Assembly: GCA_026394775.1 (NCBI GenBank)
Contig: JAPLZY010000025.1
Span: forward strand, 1 to 42,244
Source of the DNA: Candidatus Zambryskiibacteriota bacterium
GTDB lineage: Bacteria; Patescibacteriota; Minisyncoccia; Phycocordibacterales; DATDWN01
DNA length: 42,244 bases
Direction: 5' to 3'
The translations under genes were made by a program, and so were the position numbers. Shown here one piece after another: positions 1-9,300 of the stretch. The number at the start of each line of letters is the position of its first letter. The first letter of the stretch is position 1. The notes under the pieces were generated by a model. That model saw only the letters and a list, made by a program, of their open reading frames with translations. It did no database searches and had not been told where the DNA came from.

Positions 1-1
1 A

Positions 2-76
2 GGTAACTGGTCTATCGTAGAGAGATACGTCAAGAACCAAGGGAAACACAATGAAAAGACGCTTACATTGTGGTAA
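2..76 (+). CDS. C-terminal fragment of an ORF cut by the window edge; possibly an IS200/REP-associated Y1 transposase
   Basis: Open frame GNWSIVERYVKNQGKHNEKTLTLW* from base 2; the Y-[IV]-x-N-Q pattern resembles the C-terminal catalytic helix of Y1 transposases. Followed by hairpin ACCCTGCGG/CCGCAGGGT. Confidence 0.35.
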   Translation, partial: GNWSIVERYVKNQGKHNEKTLTLW

Positions 77-108
77 CATTGAAATACAAGTGGCATGAGG
101 CATGCAAT

Positions 109-135
109 ACCCTGCGGTCTCTGCCGCAGGGTTGT
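109..135 (+). terminator. hairpin terminator after the left-edge ORF
   Basis: ACCCTGCGGTCTCTGCCGCAGGGTTGTTT. Confidence 0.55.
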
Positions 136-146
136 TTATTGAATGC

Positions 147-782
147 ATGAACATCACAAAATATGGACATTGTTGTTTGTTGATAGATATAGATGGAGTC
201 AGAATTCTAACTGATCCTGGATCATATTCGACACTGCAGTCAGAGGCGACTGATGTGGATGTGGTTTTGATCACACACGAACATCCAGACCACTTGCATG
301 TCGACTCGCTGAAAGATGTCCTTTCTAGAAACTCAAATGCTCAAGTTGTCACAAATGCGAGTGTAGGGAAAATTTTAGGTGCAGAAGGGATCGAATATCA
401 CAATGTGTCACATGGAGAGAAAATAGATATAAAAGGGATTGTGATTGAAGGATTTGGAGAAAAGCATGAAGAGATTTACAAAGATTTTGGACAAGTAGAA
501 AATACCGGATACTTCATTGGCGGTAAACTTTTTTATCCTGGTGATGCGTTCTACAATCCAGAACGACCAGTCGATGTTTTGGCACTTCCTGTATCAGGAC
601 CATGGTGCACAATCGCAGATGCAGTCGAGTATGCACTTACGATTAAACCAAGAGTTGCATTTCCTGTACACGACGGCTTTACACCACTTCCAGGCTCAGT
701 GCACGGTATCCCAAAAAAATATCTTCCTGAAGCGGGGATTGAATTTGTAGTTATTGGAATTGGAGAAACAAAAGAATTTTAG
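147..782 (+). CDS. MBL-fold metal-dependent hydrolase (UlaG-like)
   Basis: ORF 102..782, more likely start at ATG 147 (MNITKYGHCCLLI); HEHPDHLH metal-binding motif, later HDG. Confidence 0.85.
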   Translation: MNITKYGHCCLLIDIDGVRILTDPGSYSTLQSEATDVDVVLITHEHPDHLHVDSLKDVLSRNSNAQVVTNASVGKILGAEGIEYHNVSHGEKIDIKGIVIEGFGEKHEEIYKDFGQVENTGYFIGGKLFYPGDAFYNPERPVDVLALPVSGPWCTIADAVEYALTIKPRVAFPVHDGFTPLPGSVHGIPKKYLPEAGIEFVVIGIGETKEF

Positions 783-793
783 TATAAAAAAGT

Positions 794-818
794 TTCCCCT
801 AGGGTGGCCTTAGGGGAA
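794..818. repeat. 25-bp TTCCCC-N13-GGGGAA palindrome
   Basis: TTCCCCTAGGGTGGCCTTAGGGGAA, downstream of the MBL gene; same length and ends as the two palindromes in uppP. Confidence 0.6.
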
Positions 819-837
819 GTGATAGGTTAAAGGAGCC

Positions 838-1101
838 TTATGAGGGCTCCTTTGGTTTCGGTTTTTTGATTTTTAGATTCAGGTCGTTTGCGTGGTCGGC
901 GCATACGCAAAGATACGCTTGCCCAAAAATACTCATGACGATGCTCCTGTAGTATCTAGCGGGAGTACCACAGTAGCTGACCGCTTCATGCAGTTCCTGC
1001 GGACCTCGTGGTACTTGTATTCCACAGGGCATCTCACCCCATTCCTTTGGAATGAGACTAAACAATCTACTAAAGAACTTTGGGTTACAAAAAACTATCA
1101 T
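838..1101 (-). CDS. small uncharacterised protein
   Basis: 87-aa ORF; on the minus strand TTGACA-17-TAGATT lies upstream and GGAGCCCTCATAAGGCTCC hairpin plus T-run overlaps the stop. Confidence 0.4.
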   Translation of the reverse strand: MIVFCNPKFFSRLFSLIPKEWGEMPCGIQVPRGPQELHEAVSYCGTPARYYRSIVMSIFGQAYLCVCADHANDLNLKIKKPKPKEPS

Positions 1102-1181
1102 ATGGTACCTGAATTTAATCTAGTAAGTTATAACCCACCTGTCAACCACAAATCTTTCGACCACATGATACAATAGTCTTT

Positions 1182-2852
1182 ATGACGCAAAAAGATGCAC
1201 TCGATATTTTGAAAATGGGGCACAATGTTTTTCTCACAGGGGCTGCCGGGAGTGGGAAGACTTTTGTGCTCAATCAATATATTTCATATTTAAAACAGTC
1301 GGGTGTGGAGGTGGCTATTACCGCATCGACAGGTATTGCATCCACTCATATAAACGGCATGACGATACATGCATGGTCTGGACTTGGTATTAAAAATAGT
1401 CTCTCTGACCACGATCTTGAAGCAATGATGGACAAGCAGTATCTTTTTAAGCGATTTGAAAAAACCCAGGTGCTGGTTATCGACGAGATCTCGATGCTCT
1501 CTGGGCGACAACTGACGATGGTGGAGTGGATCTGCCGGACGTTTAAAAGAAACGATCGACCGTTTGGAGGTCTTCAGGTTATTTTATGTGGAGACTTTTT
1601 TCAACTTCCGCCGATTACTCGCTTTGGAGACTCTGTTGAAGAAGGGCGTTCTAAAAATGATTTTGCATATGAGTCTGATGTATGGAAGTTTGCACAGTTT
1701 ACGATCTGCTACCTTTCAGAACAGCATCGACAGAAAGACAACGACTATCTCACCGTGCTAAACCAGATCAGGTCCAACACCGTAAGCAAAGAGACTATCG
1801 CTCTCCTGCAGTCTCGAGAACATGCAGAGTCAGATGTCGATGTTCCTCCAACCAAGCTCTACACTCACAATGCCGATGTGGATACGATAAACCACGAACA
1901 TCTTGAGACCCTGACCACGCACACCAAAGAGTTTGTTATGTCTTCTAAAGGTAAAGATTTTTTAATTGAAGGACTGAAGCGTTCGTGTCTTGCACCAGAG
2001 CGACTGCGTCTTAAAGAAGGTGCACGAGTGATGTTTGTAAAGAACAACTATGAAGTAGGTTTTGTAAACGGAACACTTGGAGTGATTACTGGCTTTAACA
2101 CCTTTGGCGAGCCTTTGGTGCGGACAGTTGGTGGAAGACTGATCTCTGTTACAAAAATGTCGTGGAGTATTGAAGAAGAAGGGAAGGTAAAAGCTGAGAT
2201 CACTCAGTTGCCTTTGCGTCTCGCATGGGCTATCACGGTACATAAAAGCCAGGGGATGAGCTTGGATGCGATGGAGGTGGATTTGCGAAAGTCTTTTGTA
2301 AAAGGTATGGGCTATGTGGCGCTCTCTCGAGTGCGTTCTTTGGGTGGAATGAAGTTACTTGGGTTTAATCCACTGTCCCTGGAAGTAGATCCTGATGTAT
2401 TAGAATTTGACCAAAATCTTAAAGAGCTTTCTTTTGATGCAGTGGAGGATTTGAGAAATATGTCTTTAGGTGAAAGAGGGAAGATACAAGAAGAATTTTT
2501 GTTTCGTGTCGCGCCACCAAAAGAACAAAAAGAAAAGAAAGAGCCAAAAAAGTCTGCACGAGAGATCACGAGAGAGATGCTTGCCGAGGGGATGTCTTTA
2601 GGGGAAGTGGCGGATGTTCGAGGAGTAAAACAGGATACCATAGTGTCACATATTGAAGAGTTGGTTGAGGATGGAATAGATATTGATATTGATCATTTAA
2701 AAAAAGAGTTTGCATATAAAGAGCTCGACACAATCATCGATGCGTTTGATACATGTGACACTACCACTCTTTCTCCGGTGTATAATTATTTGTCGAAGCT
2801 GAAGAAAAAGCCAACATATTTGAAGCTAAGAATTGCGAGGTTGTTTCTTTAA
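1182..2852 (+). CDS. PIF1-family DNA helicase with C-terminal HTH domain
   Basis: Walker A GAAGSGKT, VLVIDEISML, VHKSQGMSLD, C-terminal MSLGEVADVRGVKQDTIVSHIEEL (HTH_40/RQC-like). Confidence 0.88.
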   Translation: MTQKDALDILKMGHNVFLTGAAGSGKTFVLNQYISYLKQSGVEVAITASTGIASTHINGMTIHAWSGLGIKNSLSDHDLEAMMDKQYLFKRFEKTQVLVIDEISMLSGRQLTMVEWICRTFKRNDRPFGGLQVILCGDFFQLPPITRFGDSVEEGRSKNDFAYESDVWKFAQFTICYLSEQHRQKDNDYLTVLNQIRSNTVSKETIALLQSREHAESDVDVPPTKLYTHNADVDTINHEHLETLTTHTKEFVMSSKGKDFLIEGLKRSCLAPERLRLKEGARVMFVKNNYEVGFVNGTLGVITGFNTFGEPLVRTVGGRLISVTKMSWSIEEEGKVKAEITQLPLRLAWAITVHKSQGMSLDAMEVDLRKSFVKGMGYVALSRVRSLGGMKLLGFNPLSLEVDPDVLEFDQNLKELSFDAVEDLRNMSLGERGKIQEEFLFRVAPPKEQKEKKEPKKSAREITREMLAEGMSLGEVADVRGVKQDTIVSHIEELVEDGIDIDIDHLKKEFAYKELDTIIDAFDTCDTTTLSPVYNYLSKLKKKPTYLKLRIARLFL

Positions 2853-3009
2853 AAATCTTATCTCACCACAACTTTTCCATGGCAACCTATCTAGCCCTGG
2901 TGGGCTAGCGGACTGCTCGCCCTTCAAGAGACTAATCAACGGAGTACCGTTGTTATTCTCTAAGGGCTGTGCAAGGCCCTGGAAAAGTTATGCTGAGCAA
3001 GATTTTTTG
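2851..3009. repeat. terminal-inverted-repeat hairpin element, family 1 (inverted orientation)
   Basis: Arms AAAAATCTTATCTCACCACAACTTTTCCATGGC / GGCCCTGGAAAAGTTATGCTGAGCAAGATTTTTT; reverse complement matches both ends of 5519-5718. Confidence 0.8.
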
Positions 3010-3023
3010 TATAATATAGCATT

Positions 3024-3293
3024 ATGAAAACATTCACCGAAAAAGTTCATGACGTTGTAAAAAAAATTCCTCGGGGAAAAGTTTTGACATACACACAAGT
3101 GGCGGCGAAGGCGGGGAATCCAAAAGCAGTGCGAGCAGTGGGGACTATTATGAGTAAAAATTTCAATCCAGATATACCGTGTCATCGGGTTATACGTACC
3201 GATGGGAAGATTGGGGAGTACAACAGAGGGGGACCGAAAGCCAAAGAAGAGATTTTGCGTCTCGAGGGGTTTCGTCCTATACTTAAGTCATAG
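3024..3293 (+). CDS. MGMT/alkyltransferase-like single-domain protein
   Basis: PCHRVI active-site motif, VRAVGTIMSKN; only the DNA-binding/catalytic domain (89 aa). Confidence 0.9.
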   Translation: MKTFTEKVHDVVKKIPRGKVLTYTQVAAKAGNPKAVRAVGTIMSKNFNPDIPCHRVIRTDGKIGEYNRGGPKAKEEILRLEGFRPILKS

Positions 3294-3313
3294 TTATAAT
3301 TTAATTTCATTAT

Positions 3314-3745
3314 ATGAATATTACAGAAGTACTTGTGAGTCTTACTCGACCAGCTCTTATCGGAGGTATTGCTCTTTTTGTGTTTGGATATTTGTGGTAT
3401 TCGGTAGTTTTCAAAAATTTCTTCATGAAGCTTCGAGAAGGAGAAGGTAAAAACGGCATGGGAACCACAGGGAAAGAGATGGCTAAAACTCTCGGTGTTA
3501 AGTTTGTTCTCGATGTGCTCACCGCAGCATCATTTACACTCGTTGCGTATCCAACAGCACCATATCGTCTGACACTTTTGATCTCTTCTATCATCTGGAT
3601 CGGATTTACACTTCCTCAGATCATGAGTGCATATCTCTGGGACAATCGATCTTTAAAATACACAGCATTTGAAATTGTATTTAGCCTCGCATCATTTGCT
3701 GTTTTGATGTATGTAATACGAATGGTGCTGACCTATTTAGTGTAA
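3314..3745 (+). CDS. DUF1761-like membrane protein
   Basis: Four hydrophobic segments, FGYLWYSVVF motif near N-terminus. Confidence 0.65.
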   Translation: MNITEVLVSLTRPALIGGIALFVFGYLWYSVVFKNFFMKLREGEGKNGMGTTGKEMAKTLGVKFVLDVLTAASFTLVAYPTAPYRLTLLISSIIWIGFTLPQIMSAYLWDNRSLKYTAFEIVFSLASFAVLMYVIRMVLTYLV

Positions 3746-4191
3746 TGCGTTACTGGCTGATAAAAAGTGAACCAGATTGCTACTCGATAGCAGATCTAAA
3801 ACAAGACAAGAAAACTTCGTGGACAGGAGTGAGAAATTACCAAGCACGTAATTTTATCAAGACAATGTCTCAAGGAGATCTTGTCTTGTTTTATCATTCC
3901 GGAGCAAACCCACCTGCAGTTGCGGGTATCTGCAAAGTAGCAAGTAGTCCGTATGGAGATGCTACAGCCCTTGATTCAAAAAACGAGCACTTTGATCCGA
4001 AAGCGAGCAAAGAGAATCCAATCTGGTCTGCAGTTGATATGCAGTATGTCAGTACACTCAAAGAGCCTGTAACTTTGCCGCAGATAAAAATCAATCCTAA
4101 ACTCTCTGACATGCTCGTTGCTCAGCAAGGAAATAGACTTTCAATAATGCCTGTGAGTGAAAAGCATTTTAAGCTTGTTTCTGGACTTTAA
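3745..4191 (+). CDS. EVE domain-containing protein
   Basis: MRYWLIKSEPDCYSIADL...WTGVRNYQARNF...GDLVLFYHS. Confidence 0.92.
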   Translation: MRYWLIKSEPDCYSIADLKQDKKTSWTGVRNYQARNFIKTMSQGDLVLFYHSGANPPAVAGICKVASSPYGDATALDSKNEHFDPKASKENPIWSAVDMQYVSTLKEPVTLPQIKINPKLSDMLVAQQGNRLSIMPVSEKHFKLVSGL

Positions 4192-4199
4192 TTCACTAA

Positions 4200-4229
4200 T
4201 TGACGAATATGTGTATAGTGTGGTATAGT
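4200..4229 (+). promoter_or_regulatory. sigma70-type promoter
   Basis: TTGACG-18-TATAGT upstream of 4304. Confidence 0.65.
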
Positions 4230-4303
4230 TTTGTCGTAGTCCTTTGAGTACCTCTGGCGAGAGGCTGTAAATACGTCAAATATAGAACAAGAGGAGTAAC
4301 CTG

Positions 4304-4861
4304 ATGCGCGAAACGATTTTTCTCACCATCACAAAGTGGTGGTGCAAATCTCTCGATCTCTGCTTTGAGATCATAACTCGTCCTTGGAAGCCCGAGGAGT
4401 TCCACTATCGCCGGATGCTCTGTACGGTCTTCGGACAGGAATGGAAGCTTCCGCAGAGCTTTTCCGAAATCAAGCAGGACGAGATCCCTCAAACCTTCAA
4501 GGGCTTGCGGGAGAGTCTTCATAATCACACGCGGATGTGGCTGAATGGTAGCTTCATCGATAAGAACATGACGCCCAGGTGGCCCGATGGCAGCGTAGAA
4601 TATCTAGAGGAGACTTTCTCCATTTTAGTCTCGCGGATCACGACAAATGAAGTGACGTGGCAGGCCTTCCGCCTGATGAATGGGATTGGCGACAAGCACG
4701 TTCCAAAGAGACTCTTGGCAGAAAAGTTGGGAGTCGACAAGGAGCTGTTGTACCAGAATCTCGGTCGTCTTGAGAGACAGCTACGAAGTTGGAAGAATGC
4801 TCCTCAGCTTCTCCCTTTCGCTAGTCGGGGTCGATCTGCCTCAATCGAGCAGATTATTTAA
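4304..4861 (+). CDS. uncharacterised protein with sigma region 4-like HTH
   Basis: RBS AGAGGAG; C-terminal RLMNGIGDKHVPKRLLAEKLGVDKELLYQNLGRLERQLR resembles a sigma-4 HTH. Confidence 0.6.
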   Translation: MRETIFLTITKWWCKSLDLCFEIITRPWKPEEFHYRRMLCTVFGQEWKLPQSFSEIKQDEIPQTFKGLRESLHNHTRMWLNGSFIDKNMTPRWPDGSVEYLEETFSILVSRITTNEVTWQAFRLMNGIGDKHVPKRLLAEKLGVDKELLYQNLGRLERQLRSWKNAPQLLPFASRGRSASIEQII

Positions 4862-4882
4862 GACTGGAGGGAAAACAAGAAG

Positions 4883-5155
4883 ATGTTGGCATGGCAGATC
4901 GCAGGTGAGGGGATTTCGTTCGAAATCGCCAGTAGGAACGTCGAGGAATTGGAGCTCAGTGTCAGGACGTACAACTTTCTCAAGAATGCTGGCGTTCAGA
5001 TTATCGGCGATCTGTTCAGTAAAAGTGAGGATGAATTTAGAAGGTGCGGAATGGGCAACAAGTCCTCCAACGAGCTCAAGGAAGCTTTGTCCGCAGCCGA
5101 TCCGAAGTTGGGAGAGATTTTTAGCTCTCGGCTGAAGAATCCGCTCTCCGAGTAA
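4883..5155 (+). CDS. standalone RNA polymerase alpha-CTD-like protein
   Basis: VEELELSVRTYNFLKNAGVQIIGDLFSKSEDEFRRCGMGNKSSNELKEAL closely matches the alpha-CTD signature; no alpha-NTD. Confidence 0.8.
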   Translation: MLAWQIAGEGISFEIASRNVEELELSVRTYNFLKNAGVQIIGDLFSKSEDEFRRCGMGNKSSNELKEALSAADPKLGEIFSSRLKNPLSE

Positions 5156-5163
5156 TTCTATAT

Positions 5164-5195
5164 TTGGGCGAACCAAGTCGTTCGCCCTTCTATCA
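5164..5195 (+). terminator. hairpin terminator
   Basis: GGGCGAACCAAGTCGTTCGCCCTT. Confidence 0.65.
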
Positions 5196-5262
5196 AAGTA
5201 TTTTTTAGAAGAATATTTTGATGGGAGTAAAATCTCAGATGTTCTTTTAGAGGAGAAGCTTT

Positions 5263-5469
5263 ATGATGCTTGATATCTTTGAAGGCTCTATCCATGGAAA
5301 GCGGGTCGGGTTGTTTAATTATAACAGTCCTGAACCACCCAACATTGGGTTAACAATGACATTGAAAATGGAGATAGGTGTTAGTTGGAAGGTCATAACC
5401 TGTGTTCAGCAAAGACACGGCGGTCAACCAGTCAACAGTTACACTGTCTGCGTCAAAAGAAAGAAGTGA
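5263..5469 (+). CDS. small uncharacterised protein
   Basis: 68-aa ORF with AGAGGAG RBS; hairpin and T-run downstream. Confidence 0.5.
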   Translation: MMLDIFEGSIHGKRVGLFNYNSPEPPNIGLTMTLKMEIGVSWKVITCVQQRHGGQPVNSYTVCVKRKK

Positions 5470-5518
5470 CCGAATTACCGTCAACAACGAAATCCGTTGG
5501 AGGGCGGTTTTCTTTTAC

Positions 5519-5718
5519 AAAATCTTGTCTCAGCATAACTTTTCCAGGGCCTTGCACAGTGAATGGCGAGTGAGAAGACGTGTTACGTCTTCGCAAGACC
5601 TTGCCCAGGCTTTTGTACTCAAAGGACTGACAAGGTGTACAGCTCCTGTAAGGAGGTTCGCTAGCCCAACAGGGCTAGATAGGTTGCCCGGGAAAAGTTG
5701 TGGTGAGTAAAAGATTTT
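5519..5718. repeat. terminal-inverted-repeat hairpin element, family 1, containing structured motif copy A
   Basis: AAAATCTTGTCTCAGCATAACTTTTCCAGGGCC...GGTTGCCCGGGAAAAGTTGTGGTGAGTAAAAGATTTT; shares arms with 2851-3009. Confidence 0.8.
5574..5655 (+). other. structured motif copy A
   Basis: GAAGACG-TGTTA-CGTCTTC GCAAGACCTTGCCCAGGCTTTTGTACTCAAAGGACTGACAAGGTGTACAG CTCC-TGTAA-GGAG. Confidence 0.75.
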
Positions 5719-5862
5719 GATCCTGTGGATCTGTGGATAACCCGCTTGACGACTGGGGGTTAAAATAAGCAGTTTTTTTGGTGTAGGGGATTGTGGTTGA
5801 GCCATTTTATAACAAAAAAAGATATACACAGCTTTTCTTGACTTTTGGGCCTGTATTTGAAT

Positions 5863-5892
5863 TTGACACGAGGCAGGGAGGTGACGTATACT
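5863..5892 (+). promoter_or_regulatory. sigma70-type promoter
   Basis: TTGACA (5863-5868), 18-nt spacer, TATACT (5887-5892). Confidence 0.75.
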
Positions 5893-5898
5893 AGTCTC

Positions 5899-6045
5899 AA
5901 CTTCGGCAAAAGCGATGATTGAGTTATGGCCATGTCGCGAAGGGGCATTACAAAACAAAGTCTCTTTACTATTTTGCACACTAGCAAATAACAGTTTAAT
6001 GATTTAGCAAGAACGAACCTTGGGGAAGGCTCGTTTTTGCCATTT
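5899..6045 (+). ncRNA. candidate small RNA (~145 nt)
   Basis: Promoter just upstream; GCAAGAACGA/TCGTTTTTGC hairpin at 6007-6040 then T-rich tract; no convincing ORF. Confidence 0.55.
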
Positions 6046-6137
6046 TGTAATTTTTAATAATGTGAGGGTAAGTTTTGTCAGCTATTATTAGGTTTTCACA
6101 ACTTAAGAATGTTTGTTTTTAAAACAACATTGCACAG

Positions 6138-6272
6138 TTAATTAGAGAATACACACGGTTCCCTTGGTAATCCAAGGGAAGACAGCGTAGCCTGAAGCAC
6201 TGTTTGACGCAGTCGTACTCGACAAGGAGTTTGCGAGAAGGCAGCTGTCAGACGTGTAGTATTCTCTTGATT
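6138..6272 (+). promoter_or_regulatory. branched structured leader upstream of rpoB
   Basis: Closing stem TTAATTAGAGAATACACACG/CGTGTAGTATTCTCTTGATTAA; hairpin TTCCCTTGGTAATCCAAGGGAA; GACAGC/GCTGTC arm. Confidence 0.65.
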
Positions 6273-6342
6273 AACGAGCATAACAAAATCGTACCAACGA
6301 TTTATGTGTGTTGTTTTAATAAACTGAACATTCTGTACACAT

Positions 6343-9300
6343 ATGTCGCAACATACACAAACGCACGTGAGAAAAGGTCCTCGACCTCAAAAGTTTTTCG
6401 GACGGTTCAAAAAACCGCTTATTGAGACACCAAACTTTGTCGAGCCACAACTCGACTCTTTTAAGTGGTTGGTAGAAGAAGGTCTTAAGGAAGTGTTTAA
6501 AGAATTTTCTTCTATTAAAGACTACTCTGAAAAGAAATTTCAGCTTGATTTTACAGGCTTTGAATTGGCGCTACCTAAGTATGATGAATATCATGCAAAG
6601 GAAAACAAACTTTCGTATGACGCACCATTGAAAGTAAAAGTGAAGCTCAAGAACCATATTATGGGTTCTGAAAAGGAGCAGGAGATTTTCATGGCGGATT
6701 TCCCGCTCATGACTTCTCATGGAACTTTTATTATCTCAGGTATTGAGCGTGTTATCGTGCCTCAGCTTGCACGTTCTTACGGTGTATTCTTTACTGCAAA
6801 CGAAGTGCGAGGACGAAGACTCTTTGGAGCAAAGGTAATCCCAGGACGAGGTGCATGGGTAGAGATCGAATCTGATGCAGACGGAGTGATGTATGTACGT
6901 ATCGACCGAAAGCGAAAGTTTCCTATCGCTACACTTCTTCGTGTACTTGGAGCACCAACAGACAAGGAAATCAACAAACTCTTCGAAGGAGATGAATTTG
7001 CTAAAAACTCTATTATAAAGACAATCGCAAAGGATACTGCAAAGACTATCGAGGATGCATATATTGAAATCCACAAGCGACTTCGAGATGGAGACCTTGC
7101 AACTGCAGAGAATGCAAAGGAATTTGTGGATGCGCTCTTCAACGAAGAGCGATACGACCTTTCACCTGTTGGACGTTTCCGATTTAACCAGAGATTCTCT
7201 AAAAAACTAGACGAAAAAGAAAAAAATCGAAAGACTATCTCTATTGACGATATTGCGACTATCGTCACTCATATTGCCCACCTCAACAACACCCCAAATG
7301 CACAGCCAGATGATATAGACCACCTAGGATCAAGACGAGTACGTTTTGTTGGAGAACTCTTCCAGCAGAAGATCCGTGTTGGTATGGCTCAGATCAAGCG
7401 AAATATCCAAAACAGAATGTCGACTATCGATACTGATGTGACACTTCCTGTACAGTTTATTTCCCCAAAGCCACTCCAGGCTCGTATTAAAGAATTCTTT
7501 ACGACAAACCAGCTCTCACAGTTTATGCTTCAGGAAAACCCATTGGCTGAAGTAGAACACCTCCGAACACTCTCAGCGCTTGGTCCAGGAGGACTCAACC
7601 GTGCACGAGCAGGTTTTGAAGTGCGAGACGTGCACCCTTCTCACTACGGAAGACTCTGTCCGATCCACACACCAGAAGGTCCAAACATCGGTCTCGTTCT
7701 TCGACTTGCAGTGTATGCTCGATTGAACCACTTTGGAATGATTGAAACTCCATATGCAAAAGTAAAAGATGGAAAAATAACAGGAGAAATCGTTCACTTG
7801 AACGCTTCTGAAGAAGAAAACTTTGCTATTGCACATGCTGCAACACGATATGATAAAGACGGAAAGATTATTGATGGCGTAGTAGAAGTACGTATCAACG
7901 GTGAGCCAAGTACAATCGAAAATACAAAGGTGGACTACATGGACGTGGCAACAAACCAAGCATTTTCTATTGCTACAAACATGATTCCGTTTGTAAACAA
8001 TGACGACTCAACTCGAGCGCTCATGGGTTCTAACATGCAGAAACAAGCAACACCATGTGTGGTTGCTGAAGCACCACTCGTGGGAACAGGTATTGAAACT
8101 TCAGCGGTTAAAGATACAGGACGACTTGTACTCGCATCTGAAGAAGGTACTGTCTCATATGTAGACGGAGGTAAAGTGAAAGTAAAAAATTCAAAAGGAA
8201 AAGAAACAGAGTACAAGCTTGTGAAGTTTTCACGAACAAACGGATTTACCGCATTTCACCAGAGACCGTCTGTTGATGTAGGAGATGTTGTGAAAAAAGG
8301 AGCAGTGCTTGCAGATACATCTGCATCAGAACACGGACAAATGGCAATCGGTCAAAACATTTTGATCGCCTTTATGTCATGGAGTGGGTCAAACTACGAA
8401 GACGCGATTATTCTTTCAGAAAAGCTCGTAAAGAAATCTAAATTTACATCGATTCATATTGAAGAGTTTGTGGTCAACGTACGAGATACAAAGCTCGGAC
8501 CAGAAGTTACTACATGCGATATTCCAAACGTGGGAGAAGGTAAACTCAAAAACTTGGCAGAAGACGGTATTGTACGTGTTGGTGCTGAAGTGCGACCAGG
8601 AGATATCTTGGTAGGTAAGATCACACCAAAAGGTGAGACACAGCTAACTCCAGAAGAGCGACTTTTGAGATCTCTCTTTGGTGAAAAAGCTCGTGATGTA
8701 AAAGATACATCAAAACGAATGGAAGGAGGTAAACGAGGTCGCGTAATCAACGTACAGGTATTCTCACGAGAAAAAGGGGACAAACTTGACTCAGGTATTA
8801 TCAAGCGAATCCATATTGAAGTAGCAGAACTTCGAAATGTATCTGTAGGAGACAAACTCGCGGGACGACACGGAAACAAAGGTGTTATTTCTCGAATCCT
8901 TCCTGAAGAAGATATGCCATACATGGCAGATGGAACTCCGATCGACATGATCCTTACACCACTTGGTGTGCCATCACGTATGAACCTCGGACAAATTCTT
9001 GAGTTGCACCTTGGGCTTGCTGCACACACACTCGACTATCAGGCTATCGTACCTCCATTTGCAGGTGCGACAGATACTGAAATTAAAGATGAGCTTGTAA
9101 AAGCAGGTTTCCCGAAAAATGGAAAGATTCCATTGTACGATGGACGAACAGGAGAAAAATTTGAACAAGATATTGCGGTTGGGTATATGTACATCTTGAA
9201 GCTGCACCACATGGTGGAGGACAAGATCCATATGCGATCGATCGGGCCATACTCTCTTATCACACAACAACCACTCGGAGGAAAAGCTCAGAGTGGAGGA

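Noticed and set aside
5724-5740. DnaA-box-like TGTGGATAA as a replication origin
   Set aside because: Only one perfect box and one partial neighbour; no cluster, dnaA or DNA-unwinding element seen.
8454-9029. 191-aa minus ORF opposite rpoB
   Set aside because: Antisense shadow of a strongly conserved coding gene; Ser/Arg-rich low-complexity translation.
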